From JAFECT01 sp036501825 (GTDB lineage Bacteria; Pseudomonadota; Alphaproteobacteria; Caulobacterales; Caulobacteraceae), in NCBI GenBank assembly GCA_036501825.1, contig DASXZP010000036.1, forward strand, positions 62,001 through 126,000: a stretch of DNA of 64,000 nucleotides, written 5' to 3'. The position numbers and the translations under genes are program-made. This document shows positions 26,188 through 34,016 of the stretch, piece by piece; within the stretch, counting starts at the first letter, position 1; each line of letters begins with the position of its first letter. Under the pieces are notes generated by a model. That model was given only the letters and a program-made list of their open reading frames with translations, had not been told where the DNA came from and made no database searches.

Positions 26188-27075
26188 TCATGCGTGTGTC
26201 TCCGCGCCGAGTTGTTTCAGCGTCTCCGCGAGACCTTCGCGCCAGGGCCGCGGCCGCACGCCCAGCACGCGCTCGAGCTTTTCGCAGTCGAGCACCGAGT
26301 TCATCGGTCGGCGCGCAGGGGTGGGATAGTCGGCGGTGGCGATGGGCTCGATCCTCGGTCGCGGGCCGGGCGCGCGCTCGAAGATCGCGTCCGCCAGACC
26401 GCGCCAGGTGGTAGCGCCCTCGCCGGCAAAGTGGAAGACGCCCGCGGACGCGTCGCCGATGGCGCTGGTCAGGGCGGGGGCGACGGCGAAGATGAACTCG
26501 GCGATCTCGCCGGCGGCGGTGGGGCGCCCATGCTGGTCGTCGACGACGTCGAGGACGTCGCGGGTGCGCGCGGCGTTCAGCATGGTCTTCACGAAGTTGC
26601 GGCCATAGGGCGAGAACACCCACGAAGCGCGCAGGACGAGCGCGCGGGCGCCGCTCTGCGCCACCGCCGTCTCGCCCGCCGCCTTGGTGCGGCCATAGGC
26701 GTTGAGCGGCCCGATCGGATCGTCCTCGCGCCACGCCCCGGCCTTTTCGCCGTCGAAGACGTAGTCGGTAGACAGATGGATCAGCGGAATCTTGCGGCGC
26801 GCACAGGCCTGGGCCATGGCGCCGGGCGCGGCGGCGTTGACCGCGAAGGCGAGGTCTTCTTCGCTCTCGGCGCGGTCGACAGCGGTATAGGCGGCGGCGT
26901 TGACCACCAGATCCACGTCGGCGTCTGCGATGGCGTCGGCGACGGCGCGGGTGTCGGTAAGGTCGACCTGTTCGCGCGACAGGGCGGTCACCGCCTTGCC
27001 GCGATCGCGGGCGATCAGCTCGCGCGCGAGCTGGCCCGTGGCGCCGAACTGCAGGATGCGCGGCGCCCAGTTCAC
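26188..27075 (-). CDS. rfbD: dTDP-4-dehydrorhamnose reductase
   Basis: A 295-residue short-chain reductase for the last step to dTDP-L-rhamnose. It has the N-terminal LQFGATGQLARELI, LVVNAAAYTAVDRAESE, LSTDYVFDGEKAG and the catalytic YGRTKAAGE. The GTG start overlaps the rfbB stop (GTGA); the frame is open 20 codons further upstream but that stretch is Arg-rich and lacks similarity. Confidence 0.95.
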   Translation of the reverse strand: MNWAPRILQFGATGQLARELIARDRGKAVTALSREQVDLTDTRAVADAIADADVDLVVNAAAYTAVDRAESEEDLAFAVNAAAPGAMAQACARRKIPLIHLSTDYVFDGEKAGAWREDDPIGPLNAYGRTKAAGETAVAQSGARALVLRASWVFSPYGRNFVKTMLNAARTRDVLDVVDDQHGRPTAAGEIAEFIFAVAPALTSAIGDASAGVFHFAGEGATTWRGLADAIFERAPGPRPRIEPIATADYPTPARRPMNSVLDCEKLERVLGVRPRPWREGLAETLKQLGAETHA

Positions 27076-28121
27076 CCGGCCGCCGCCAGTCCGATGCGCT
27101 CGCCGGCGCCGCGTTCGCGCAGCGGCCGCCACCACGCCTCGTTGTCGAGATACCAGCGCACGGTCTCGGCGATCCCCTCCTCGAACCGCTTGCGCGGGCG
27201 CCAGCCCAGGTCGCGACCGATCTTGGAACAGTCGATGGCGTAGCGCTTGTCATGGCCCGGGCGGTCGGCGACGAAGCTGATCAGGTTTTCGTGCGGCGCG
27301 CCGCCGGGCTTCAGCGTGTCCATCACCTGGCACACGGTCCGCACCAGATCGATGTTGGACCGCTCCGCCTCGCCGCCGATGCAATAGGTCTCGCCGCGTT
27401 GGCCGCGATCGAGGGTCAGCAGCAGGGCCTCGGCGTGGTCGTCGACGTAGAGCCAGTCGCGTACGTTCTCGCCGCGGCCGTAGACGGGAATGGGCCGGCC
27501 CTCGAGCGCGTTCATCACCGCCACCGGAATCAGCTTCTCCGGGTACTGGCGCGGCCCGTAGTTGTTGGAGCAGTTGGTCAGCACGAAGGGCAGGCCAAAG
27601 GTGCGGCCCCAGGCGCGCACCAGCATGTCCGACGCCGCCTTGGATGCCGAATAGGGCGAACTCGGCGCATAGGCGGTGGCCTCGTCAAAGCGGCCGTGGG
27701 CGTCCAGCTCGCCGAACACCTCATCGGTGGAGACGTGGTGGAACACGAAGCGCGCGCGTCCCGCGTCATCCAGGTTGCCGTGCCAGCGCCGCGCGACTTC
27801 GAGCAAGGTCGCGGTACCGGAAACATTGGTCTCCACGAACGCCAGCGGCCCGTCTATGGAGCGGTCCACGTGGGATTCGGCGGCGAGGTGCAAGATCGCC
27901 TGCGGCGCGTGTTTGGCGAACACCGCCTCCATGGCGGCGCGGTCGCAGATGTCGGCGTGCTCGAAGGCGAAATTATCGCGTCCGTCCAGCGCCGCCAGAT
28001 TGGCGCGGTTGCCGCTGTAGGTGAGCTTGTCGACGACGACGACCTTGCGGCCTTCGTTCGCTGCGCGCAGCGCCACGGCCGAGCCGATGAAGCCGGCGCC
28101 GCCGGTGATCAACAGCGTCAT
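27072..28121 (-). CDS. rfbB: dTDP-glucose 4,6-dehydratase
   Basis: A 349-residue extended SDR enzyme converting dTDP-glucose to dTDP-4-keto-6-deoxyglucose. Motifs: LITGGAGFIGSAVALRA, LAAESHVDRSIDGP, HVSTDEVFGEL, catalytic YSASKAASDMLV and NNYGPRQYPEKLIP. Its product feeds both the rhamnose branch (rfbC, rfbD) and probably the DegT aminotransferase. It overlaps rfbC by four bases. Confidence 0.96.
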   Translation of the reverse strand: MTLLITGGAGFIGSAVALRAANEGRKVVVVDKLTYSGNRANLAALDGRDNFAFEHADICDRAAMEAVFAKHAPQAILHLAAESHVDRSIDGPLAFVETNVSGTATLLEVARRWHGNLDDAGRARFVFHHVSTDEVFGELDAHGRFDEATAYAPSSPYSASKAASDMLVRAWGRTFGLPFVLTNCSNNYGPRQYPEKLIPVAVMNALEGRPIPVYGRGENVRDWLYVDDHAEALLLTLDRGQRGETYCIGGEAERSNIDLVRTVCQVMDTLKPGGAPHENLISFVADRPGHDKRYAIDCSKIGRDLGWRPRKRFEEGIAETVRWYLDNEAWWRPLRERGAGERIGLAAAG

Positions 28122-28699
28122 GCGGCGTCTCCCGCCACCCGGTCCAGCGCGAACGGACTATCGAAATCCGCGAACCGTTGCGCCGACGCGTCCTTGGGCG
28201 AGAGCAGAGCCTCATCCGCCGCCACGGGCCACGCGATGGCCAGATCGGGATCGTTCCAACGCACCGCGCCATCGCCGTCGGCGGCGTAGTGCATGCTCGC
28301 CTTGTAGGCCACCAAGGTGTCGGGCTCGAGGGTTGCGTAGCCGTGCAAGAAGCCCTCCGGCACAAAGATCTGATCGCCGGCTTCCGCCGACAGTTCCGCC
28401 GAGACGCTCTGGCCATAGGTGGGCGAGCCGCGGCGCACGTCCACCGCCACGTCGAAGATCCGGCCGCGCACCACCGACACCAGTTTGGCCTGGGCATGGG
28501 GGGGCCGCTGGAAATGCAGGCCGCGGACCGTCCCCGCGCGCCGCGACATCGACAGATTGTCCTGTACGAACACCGTGGCGATCCCCGCCTCGTCCAGCGC
28601 GCGACGGTTGTAGGTCTCGCTGAAGAAGCCGCGCTCGTCGGCGAATCGCCGGGGGGTGATCAGGAACACCTCCGGTATCGCCAATCGCTGCAACTGCAT
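28118..28699 (-). CDS. rfbC: dTDP-4-dehydrorhamnose 3,5-epimerase
   Basis: A 193-residue cupin epimerase. Marks: VFLITPRRFADERGFFSETYN, VQDNLSMSRRAGTVRGLHFQ, VDVRRGSPTYGQ and VPEGFLHGY. The Met at 28699 matches the family start; the open frame extends 78 codons upstream into the promoter region. It is the first gene of the long minus-strand polysaccharide operon, downstream of the promoter at 28747-28777. Confidence 0.95.
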   Translation of the reverse strand: MQLQRLAIPEVFLITPRRFADERGFFSETYNRRALDEAGIATVFVQDNLSMSRRAGTVRGLHFQRPPHAQAKLVSVVRGRIFDVAVDVRRGSPTYGQSVSAELSAEAGDQIFVPEGFLHGYATLEPDTLVAYKASMHYAADGDGAVRWNDPDLAIAWPVAADEALLSPKDASAQRFADFDSPFALDRVAGDAA

Positions 28700-28740
28700 G
28701 GTTCCGCCTGTGGTCCCGGGGCGCGAGCGTGCGCTCCGTT

Positions 28741-28750
28741 GAACATGTTC
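28741..28750. promoter_or_regulatory. Perfect 10-bp palindrome overlapping the rfbC promoter
   Basis: GAACATGTTC is self-complementary and overlaps the -10 candidate of the rfbC operon and its likely start site. That is the expected place for a repressor operator. The binding protein is unknown. Confidence 0.4.
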
Positions 28751-28777
28751 TAGCGTAGACCGCACGCTTTTCCGCAA
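28747..28777 (-). promoter_or_regulatory. Candidate promoter of the rfbC-led polysaccharide operon
   Basis: On the minus strand GCTAGAAC (28754-28747) matches the Caulobacter housekeeping -10 pattern GCTANAWC at all eight positions. TTGCGGA (28777-28771) is a partial -35, with 16 bases between them, slightly more than the usual 10-14. The predicted start lies about 40 bases before rfbC. Confidence 0.5.
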
Positions 28778-29011
28778 CAAACCGCCGCCGCCCCGTGTTG
28801 TTGGAAAAATAGGGCTGTTCGACCGGCGCCCCGAACCGCCGTTCTCCGGCGCCAACTCAGCAGTCGTGGGACGGTCCTCTGGATTAGGGAGCACCGGCCG
28901 CGCCTGTAAACTTGACAGGGCGGGGCGTAACAAGAGCCGTGATCTATAGATTTCGCGTCATACGACATAGAATTTGTCATATTTACCTTACGTGGCGCAG
29001 CAAGCTTTCGT

Positions 29012-29028
29012 TAATGCTGAAAGCATTA
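29012..29028. repeat. Short perfect inverted repeat upstream of the initiating transferase
   Basis: TAATGCT, a three-base loop GAA, and AGCATTA form a 7-bp perfect hairpin about 95 bases before the gene at 29121. No T-tract follows, so it is not a standard terminator; an operator or a 5' leader hairpin is possible. Confidence 0.5.
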
Positions 29029-29120
29029 GCCGAAACAATTCAAATATTGCACGCGATTTCGGCGCACGATAAGGATTTGGACCTTATGACTCTCCTGGCC
29101 GACCCTGCGAGGACCACCCG

Positions 29121-30401
29121 GTGAAACTTATCACCGTCCTCGGATTTGCTGCGGCGTTCCTGCTGACGGCGGCTTTGATCGTGCTGCTGCGTCCGCTGGG
29201 CGCGCGGCTCGGCCTGCTCGACCATCCGGGCGGGCGCAAGGATCACGCGGTTCCGACGCCGGTGACCGGCGGTCTGGCCATTGCGCTCGGCGCGGCGGCG
29301 TCGATCGGCGTGTTCGGCGGACCGGGCACGGCCGGCGCGCCGGGGTTGGCGCTGGCGTTGGCGGCGCTGTTGCTGACCGTGGTCGGACTGATCGACGACC
29401 GCTTTGACGTGCGCTGGTATTGGCGTCTCGGCGCCCAGGCGGTGGCGGGACTGATCCTCGTCTATGTCGGCGACGTGCGCGTCGAGCAGATCGGACCGGT
29501 GTTCGGCTTGAGCCCGGTATCGCTCGGGGTGCTGTCGGTTCCGTTCACGGTCCTGGCGACCGTGGGGCTGATCAATGCGCTCAACATGATCGATGGCCTC
29601 GACGGTCTCGCGGGACTGCAGGTGCTGGCGGCGCTGGCCATGCTCGCGGCGGCGTCGCTCTACGCGGGCAACACGCCGTTGTCGTCGGTGCTGATCATCA
29701 GCGGCGGCGCCGTGACCGGGTTCCTCGCCTTCAACCTGCGCACGCCGTGGCGCAAACGCGCCGGCGTGTTTCTGGGCAACGCCGGCAGCGCGGTGCTGGG
29801 TCTGGTCATCGCCTGGGCCGCCTTCCGCCTGACGCAGAACCCGTCGCATCCGGTCTCACCGGTGCTGGCGCCCTTCCTCATCGCCCTGCCGGTAATCGAT
29901 TGTCTGGTGCTGATGGTGCATCGCTCGCGCGTGCACGGCCGTCCGTTCTCGGCCGACCGCAACCATCTGCATCACCGCCTGCTGTGCGCCGGATTCCGCC
30001 CAGGCGAGATCGCGGCGGGTCTCGCGGCCCTGTCGTTGATGATCGGGTTCGGCGCCGGCCTCGTGCGGCTTGCGCACGCGCCGCAGCCGCTTTTCCTGAT
30101 ACTCTATCTCGCCGCCGTCGCGTTCTACGCCTGGGTGACAGCGGACGATGCGCGCGCCGAGCGGCTGTTCAAGCGCCTGCACGCCTGGCTGCTCGCCGAC
30201 AACACGCCCGCGTCGCCGCAAGAATCCGAGCCGGCGTCAGGCGATCAACGTCCCGCCGTGAACAAGATCACGCCCCTGAAACCGGCGGAACTCGCGCCCG
30301 CGTCGCGCGCGCCGGTCACCGCGTCCCTTCCCGTCGCCTCGCGCGCCCGGCTGGCCGACACCGACGCCGGCGAGGACGAGGCGCGCACGGTTTCGCTTTG
30401 A
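29121..30401 (+). CDS. Undecaprenyl-phosphate sugar-1-phosphate transferase (WecA/MraY superfamily)
   Basis: A 426-residue integral membrane protein with about ten or eleven TM helices that starts repeat-unit synthesis by moving HexNAc-1-phosphate to undecaprenyl phosphate. Signature parts: DHPGGRKDHAVPTPVTGGLAI, LIDDRFDVRWYWRLGAQ, NALNMIDGLDGLAGLQ and the cytoplasmic RPFSADRNHLHHRL motif. An extra hydrophilic C-terminal tail of about 75 residues, rich in Pro/Ala/Asp, follows the last helix. It opens the right-hand plus-strand unit, divergent from rfbC. Confidence 0.92.
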   Translation: MKLITVLGFAAAFLLTAALIVLLRPLGARLGLLDHPGGRKDHAVPTPVTGGLAIALGAAASIGVFGGPGTAGAPGLALALAALLLTVVGLIDDRFDVRWYWRLGAQAVAGLILVYVGDVRVEQIGPVFGLSPVSLGVLSVPFTVLATVGLINALNMIDGLDGLAGLQVLAALAMLAAASLYAGNTPLSSVLIISGGAVTGFLAFNLRTPWRKRAGVFLGNAGSAVLGLVIAWAAFRLTQNPSHPVSPVLAPFLIALPVIDCLVLMVHRSRVHGRPFSADRNHLHHRLLCAGFRPGEIAAGLAALSLMIGFGAGLVRLAHAPQPLFLILYLAAVAFYAWVTADDARAERLFKRLHAWLLADNTPASPQESEPASGDQRPAVNKITPLKPAELAPASRAPVTASLPVASRARLADTDAGEDEARTVSL

Positions 30402-30470
30402 CGCCTGGACAGCGGCGTCCCTGCGCTGGCAAAGGCAGGAACGCGCTAAGCATCGGAGCCGCCTGACCGC

Positions 30471-31877
30471 ATGGCCGCCGCGCCTCGTATTTCGGATCGT
30501 CTGTTCGAAGGCCTGAACCTTTTGGTGGTGGTCTCAGCCCTGCTGTTGGGCGGGGCCACCCAGGAGGGCGCGCTGATCCAGGCGGCGGTCCGCCTGGCCA
30601 GCCTGCCGCTGCTTTTCTGGGCCGCCTGGCGCGTGGCCGGGCAAAGGCCGAGCGGTCTTGCGCTCTGGCCCCTGGCGCTTCTGGCGGCGGTGCTGCTGAC
30701 GCCTGTGCTTCAGCTCGTCCCCTTGCCGCCGGGCCTGTGGCACCTGCTGCCCGGCCGCGCCGCCCTGGCGGCGACCTATGGGACCGCAGGCCTCACCGCG
30801 CCGTGGCTGCCGCTCAGCCTGACGCCGGACGCGACCTGGGACGCGGGCCTCGCCCTGCTGCCGCCCGCCGCCGTGTTCCTGGCGGTGACCACCTTGCGCG
30901 AGCGGTCGCGCAACCGCGTCGCCGCCGCGATCTTGGGCCTCACCGCGGCGAGCCTGTTGCTTGGTCTGATGCAGATGGCCACCGGCCCGACTTCACCGCT
31001 CCGGTTCTACGTGCGCACCAACGTCGAGTACGGCGTGGGCTTTTTCGCCAACCGCAACCACCAGGCCGCCTTGTTGCTGACCGCCCTACCGATCGCGGCC
31101 CATTTCATCGCGGCGCGGCGGCGTGAAGACGCGCCCTGGACGCTAGCGCCCATGCTGTTCGGCGCCGCGGTGGCCATGGTCGCAGCGGTGGGCGTGGTGG
31201 CCACCGGTTCGCGCGCGGGCCTGCTGCTGCTGATCCCCGGCGCCATCGCCGCCTTTCTGATCGCGACACGCACGCACAAGTTCGCCTGGAAATGGACCGC
31301 GCTCGCCGCCGCTGTGCTCGCGGGCGTGGTCACCGTCGCCGTCATGGTCGATCCGGGGGGCAGCATCAGCAAGCTGCGCGAGCCGTTGAGCCAAGAGGTG
31401 CGCCTGCAGGTCGCCCCCGACATCGCGCACGCGGCGATGATCTACGGCCCGGTCGGCACGGGGCTCGGCTCGTTCGACCCGGTCTATCGCACGGTCGAGC
31501 CAGAGACCGCGGCCAGCACCACCTTCCTCAACCACGCCCACGACGACTATCTGGAGCTGTGGCTCGAGACCGGCCTGTTCGGCGTCGTGCTGCTCCTCGC
31601 GTTCTTCTACTGGTACGGTCGCGCGAGCTGGCGCGTCTGGGTCAGCGAACGCAAGCTGGTGGGCGCCAGTCTCGGCCGCGCGGGATCGACCGTGGCGGGC
31701 CTGTTGCTGCTGCACTCGGCGGTGGATTATCCGCTGCGCACCACGGCGATGGCGGTGGTGTTCGCCTTTGCCTGCGGCGTGCTAAATCCGCCGCGTTCGG
31801 ATCGCGAAGCCGCCGCCGCCTGGCCGCCCAAGCCGGTGCGCCGCGAAGCCGATGTACCGCTGGCGCCGCGGGCATGA
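30471..31877 (+). CDS. O-antigen ligase/polymerase family protein
   Basis: A 468-residue polytopic membrane protein of the Wzy_C/WaaL family. The central periplasmic part carries FFANRNHQAALLL, and the later loop has TFLNHAHDDYLELWLETGLFGVVLLLAFFYWY, the conserved Wzy_C region (H-x-H-N/D-D-Y-L). It could polymerise repeat units or ligate the polymer to a carrier. With an EpsG-like protein at 8708, the locus has two candidates for that step. Its stop overlaps the phosphatase start by four bases. Confidence 0.86.
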   Translation: MAAAPRISDRLFEGLNLLVVVSALLLGGATQEGALIQAAVRLASLPLLFWAAWRVAGQRPSGLALWPLALLAAVLLTPVLQLVPLPPGLWHLLPGRAALAATYGTAGLTAPWLPLSLTPDATWDAGLALLPPAAVFLAVTTLRERSRNRVAAAILGLTAASLLLGLMQMATGPTSPLRFYVRTNVEYGVGFFANRNHQAALLLTALPIAAHFIAARRREDAPWTLAPMLFGAAVAMVAAVGVVATGSRAGLLLLIPGAIAAFLIATRTHKFAWKWTALAAAVLAGVVTVAVMVDPGGSISKLREPLSQEVRLQVAPDIAHAAMIYGPVGTGLGSFDPVYRTVEPETAASTTFLNHAHDDYLELWLETGLFGVVLLLAFFYWYGRASWRVWVSERKLVGASLGRAGSTVAGLLLLHSAVDYPLRTTAMAVVFAFACGVLNPPRSDREAAAAWPPKPVRREADVPLAPRA

Positions 31878-32701
31878 ACCGCTCCCCGGGACGACGCATG
31901 GTGTCGTCGGCCGCCGATGCGGTAAAGCGCCTGTTCGCGGGCCCAAAGCCTGTGGCGCCCGCGCGCGTGCCCGACGGTTGCGTGGTCTATGCGGTCGGCG
32001 ACATCCACGGCCGCGACGACCTGCTGCAACAGATCCTGGGCGCCATCCGCGAAGATGCGCAGAACCTGTCCGAACACGCGACCGCGGTCTTTCTCGGCGA
32101 CTATGTCGACCGCGGCCCGGACTCGCGCGCGGTGATCGACCGGCTGATCGAAGCCTCCGACGACGACACCATCCAATGGCGCTTCCTGCGCGGCAACCAT
32201 GACCAGACCGTGCTCGACTTTCTGCGCAATCCGATGACCGGGATGGCGTGGAGCGACTACGGCGGGCGCGATACGATGGAGTCCTACGGCGTGCCGCCCC
32301 CGCCGCCCTGGGCCGACAGCGAGACCTGGCGTCTGGCCGCCGCTGACTTCGCCGCGGCCATGCCGCTGGAGCATCTGAACTTCTTCGAAGAGCTCGAGCC
32401 GTCGTGCGAGATCGGCGACTATTTCTTTGTCCACGCCGGCGTGCGCCCGGGCGTGCCGCTCGACCGGCAATCGGCGCGCGACCTGCTGTGGATCCGCGAG
32501 CCGTTCCTCAGCGACACCGCGTCCCTGCCCAAGGTCGTGGTGCACGGCCATACGGTCACGCCCCAGGTGCACGCGGACGAGCGGCGCATCGGCATCGACA
32601 CGGGGGCCTATGCCTCCGGCGTGCTGACCGCGCTGCGGCTCTGCGGTGACGAGGGCGCCATCATCCAGACCGGAACCGGCGACACCCAGAAATTCGCCTG
32701 A
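31874..32701 (+). CDS. PP2A-type serine/threonine (metallo)phosphatase
   Basis: A 275-residue calcineurin-like phosphoesterase. The three metal-binding motifs are intact: VYAVGDIHGRDDLL, FLGDYVDRGPDS and FLRGNHDQTV, followed by VVHGHTVTP. It resembles bacterial PrpA/PphA or diadenosine tetraphosphatase-like enzymes. The ATG overlaps the ligase/polymerase stop (ATGA), so it is co-expressed with polysaccharide genes. It may reverse protein phosphorylation in the locus, a role usually filled by a Wzb-type phosphatase; that is inference. Confidence 0.88.
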   Translation: MNRSPGRRMVSSAADAVKRLFAGPKPVAPARVPDGCVVYAVGDIHGRDDLLQQILGAIREDAQNLSEHATAVFLGDYVDRGPDSRAVIDRLIEASDDDTIQWRFLRGNHDQTVLDFLRNPMTGMAWSDYGGRDTMESYGVPPPPPWADSETWRLAAADFAAAMPLEHLNFFEELEPSCEIGDYFFVHAGVRPGVPLDRQSARDLLWIREPFLSDTASLPKVVVHGHTVTPQVHADERRIGIDTGAYASGVLTALRLCGDEGAIIQTGTGDTQKFA

Positions 32702-32780
32702 GGGAACCTGAGGCGTCCTCGCCGGTTCTACCGCCACGGTAACAGCGTCCCCCGAAACGGAAGAGCGGTTCCGCGCGGCC

Positions 32781-34016
32781 ATGACATTCGTCCAATGGGT
32801 TTCCAAGGCCGCGCCCGCGCCGGCCCTGCAAGCGCAGCTTTTGCACGCCGCCTGGCGCCTGCGCCGTGACCTGCGCGCCGTGCTTGCCGCGTGGCGGCGC
32901 CTGCACGCCGAACATCCCGCGGCGGTTCTCCACGGCGCCTGGGCGCTCAGCGTTGCCGTGGTCATCGGCTGCGTGTTGGCGGTTCCGGTGCGCGCCTCGG
33001 GCGCCGCGGCCGACCCCATGCAGCGCCTGCTGCAACTGAGCGGCGGCGATTTCAGCGACAAGGGCTTTGCGCGCGCCTTCGCCCTCGACCCGGCGGCGGC
33101 GGCGATCGTCGATCGCCTGCGGCCGCTCAAGCCGCAGCCGCAATCGGGCCAGATCGATCCGGTGGCGACCGTACCCTCGACCCAGGACATGCCCGGCCTG
33201 TCGGCGGACCAGGCGCGGCTGATCAACGCCGCGATACCGTTCTCAGGCGATCTCAGTCCCGCGGCCAAACCGTTCCTGCTGCCCGCCAGCGACGCGATCG
33301 ATCAGTCGCGCGCCATCGATTGCCTGACCGCGGCGGTCTACTACGAGGCGGCCGGCGAACCGCTCACCGGTCAGCAGGCGGTGGCGCAGGTGGTGCTGAA
33401 CCGGGTGCGTCACCCGGCCTTCCCCAAGACCGTTTGCGGGGTGGTGTTCGAAGGCTCGAACCTTACGACCGGATGCCAGTTCACCTTCACCTGCGACGGC
33501 TCCCTCGCGCGCGTCCCGCAAGCCGACGCCTGGCAGCGGGCGCGCCGTGTGGCCGCCGCCGCGCTCGGCGGCTTTGTTATGCGCACGGTGGGCGACGCGA
33601 CGCACTACCACGCCGACTACGTCGTGCCGTACTGGGCCACGACGATGGTGAAGATCAGCAAGGTCGGCAGTCAGATTTTCTACCGCTGGACCGGCGGCTG
33701 GGGCGCGCCCGCGGCCTTTACCGGTCAGTACGCGGGGATCGAACCGGTGGTGGATCTGACCGGGTCGACGCAAGCCCAGACGCCGGCGCTCGATCCGTTG
33801 ACCGATGCTGCGCTTGTACCCACCGCGACGGCCCCGCAGCCGGTGGTGACGACCGCGACGGTGACGCCGATCGCAGCACAGGCGCCCGCGCCGCAAAAAC
33901 CGGTCGCCGCGACGCCTGCGGCTGCTCCCGTGGCGAAAGCCGCTCTGGCGAAACCGGCCCCGGCGCCTGGGCCGCCCGAGACTATTGCTGCGGGACCGCT
34001 TTGGGAGCGACCCTGA
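32781..34016 (+). CDS. SleB/CwlJ-type cell-wall hydrolase
   Basis: A 411-residue envelope protein. It has one N-terminal membrane segment (about residues 51-70, LSVAVVIGCVLAVPV) and a periplasmic Hydrolase_2 domain at about 175-295: AIDCLTAAVYYEAAGEPLTGQQAVAQVVLNRVRHPAFPKTVCGVVFEG, with catalytic-type glutamate in YYEA. A low-complexity Ala/Pro/Thr tail of about 90 residues follows. Such hydrolases are often anchored cell-wall amidases or lytic enzymes. The 3' end overlaps the convergent permease by 35 bases. Confidence 0.88.
   Translation: MTFVQWVSKAAPAPALQAQLLHAAWRLRRDLRAVLAAWRRLHAEHPAAVLHGAWALSVAVVIGCVLAVPVRASGAAADPMQRLLQLSGGDFSDKGFARAFALDPAAAAIVDRLRPLKPQPQSGQIDPVATVPSTQDMPGLSADQARLINAAIPFSGDLSPAAKPFLLPASDAIDQSRAIDCLTAAVYYEAAGEPLTGQQAVAQVVLNRVRHPAFPKTVCGVVFEGSNLTTGCQFTFTCDGSLARVPQADAWQRARRVAAAALGGFVMRTVGDATHYHADYVVPYWATTMVKISKVGSQIFYRWTGGWGAPAAFTGQYAGIEPVVDLTGSTQAQTPALDPLTDAALVPTATAPQPVVTTATVTPIAAQAPAPQKPVAATPAAAPVAKAALAKPAPAPGPPETIAAGPLWERP

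Larger units (their letters stand above)
28700..29120. other. Divergent regulatory region between rfbC and the initiating transferase
   Basis: A 421-base gap with no convincing gene. The left part is GC-rich and holds the rfbC promoter candidate. From about 28905 to 29050 it becomes clearly AT-richer (the stretch around TTTGTCATATTTACC), which suggests regulator binding or the promoter of the plus-strand unit. A TTGACA stands at 28912-28917, but no -10 sits at a good distance. Confidence 0.6.

Noticed and set aside
28741..28750. GAACATGTTC as a LexA box
   Set aside because: Alphaproteobacterial LexA sites are usually GTTC-N7-GTTC direct repeats. This palindrome is only superficially like the Gram-positive type, and the gene is not an SOS gene.
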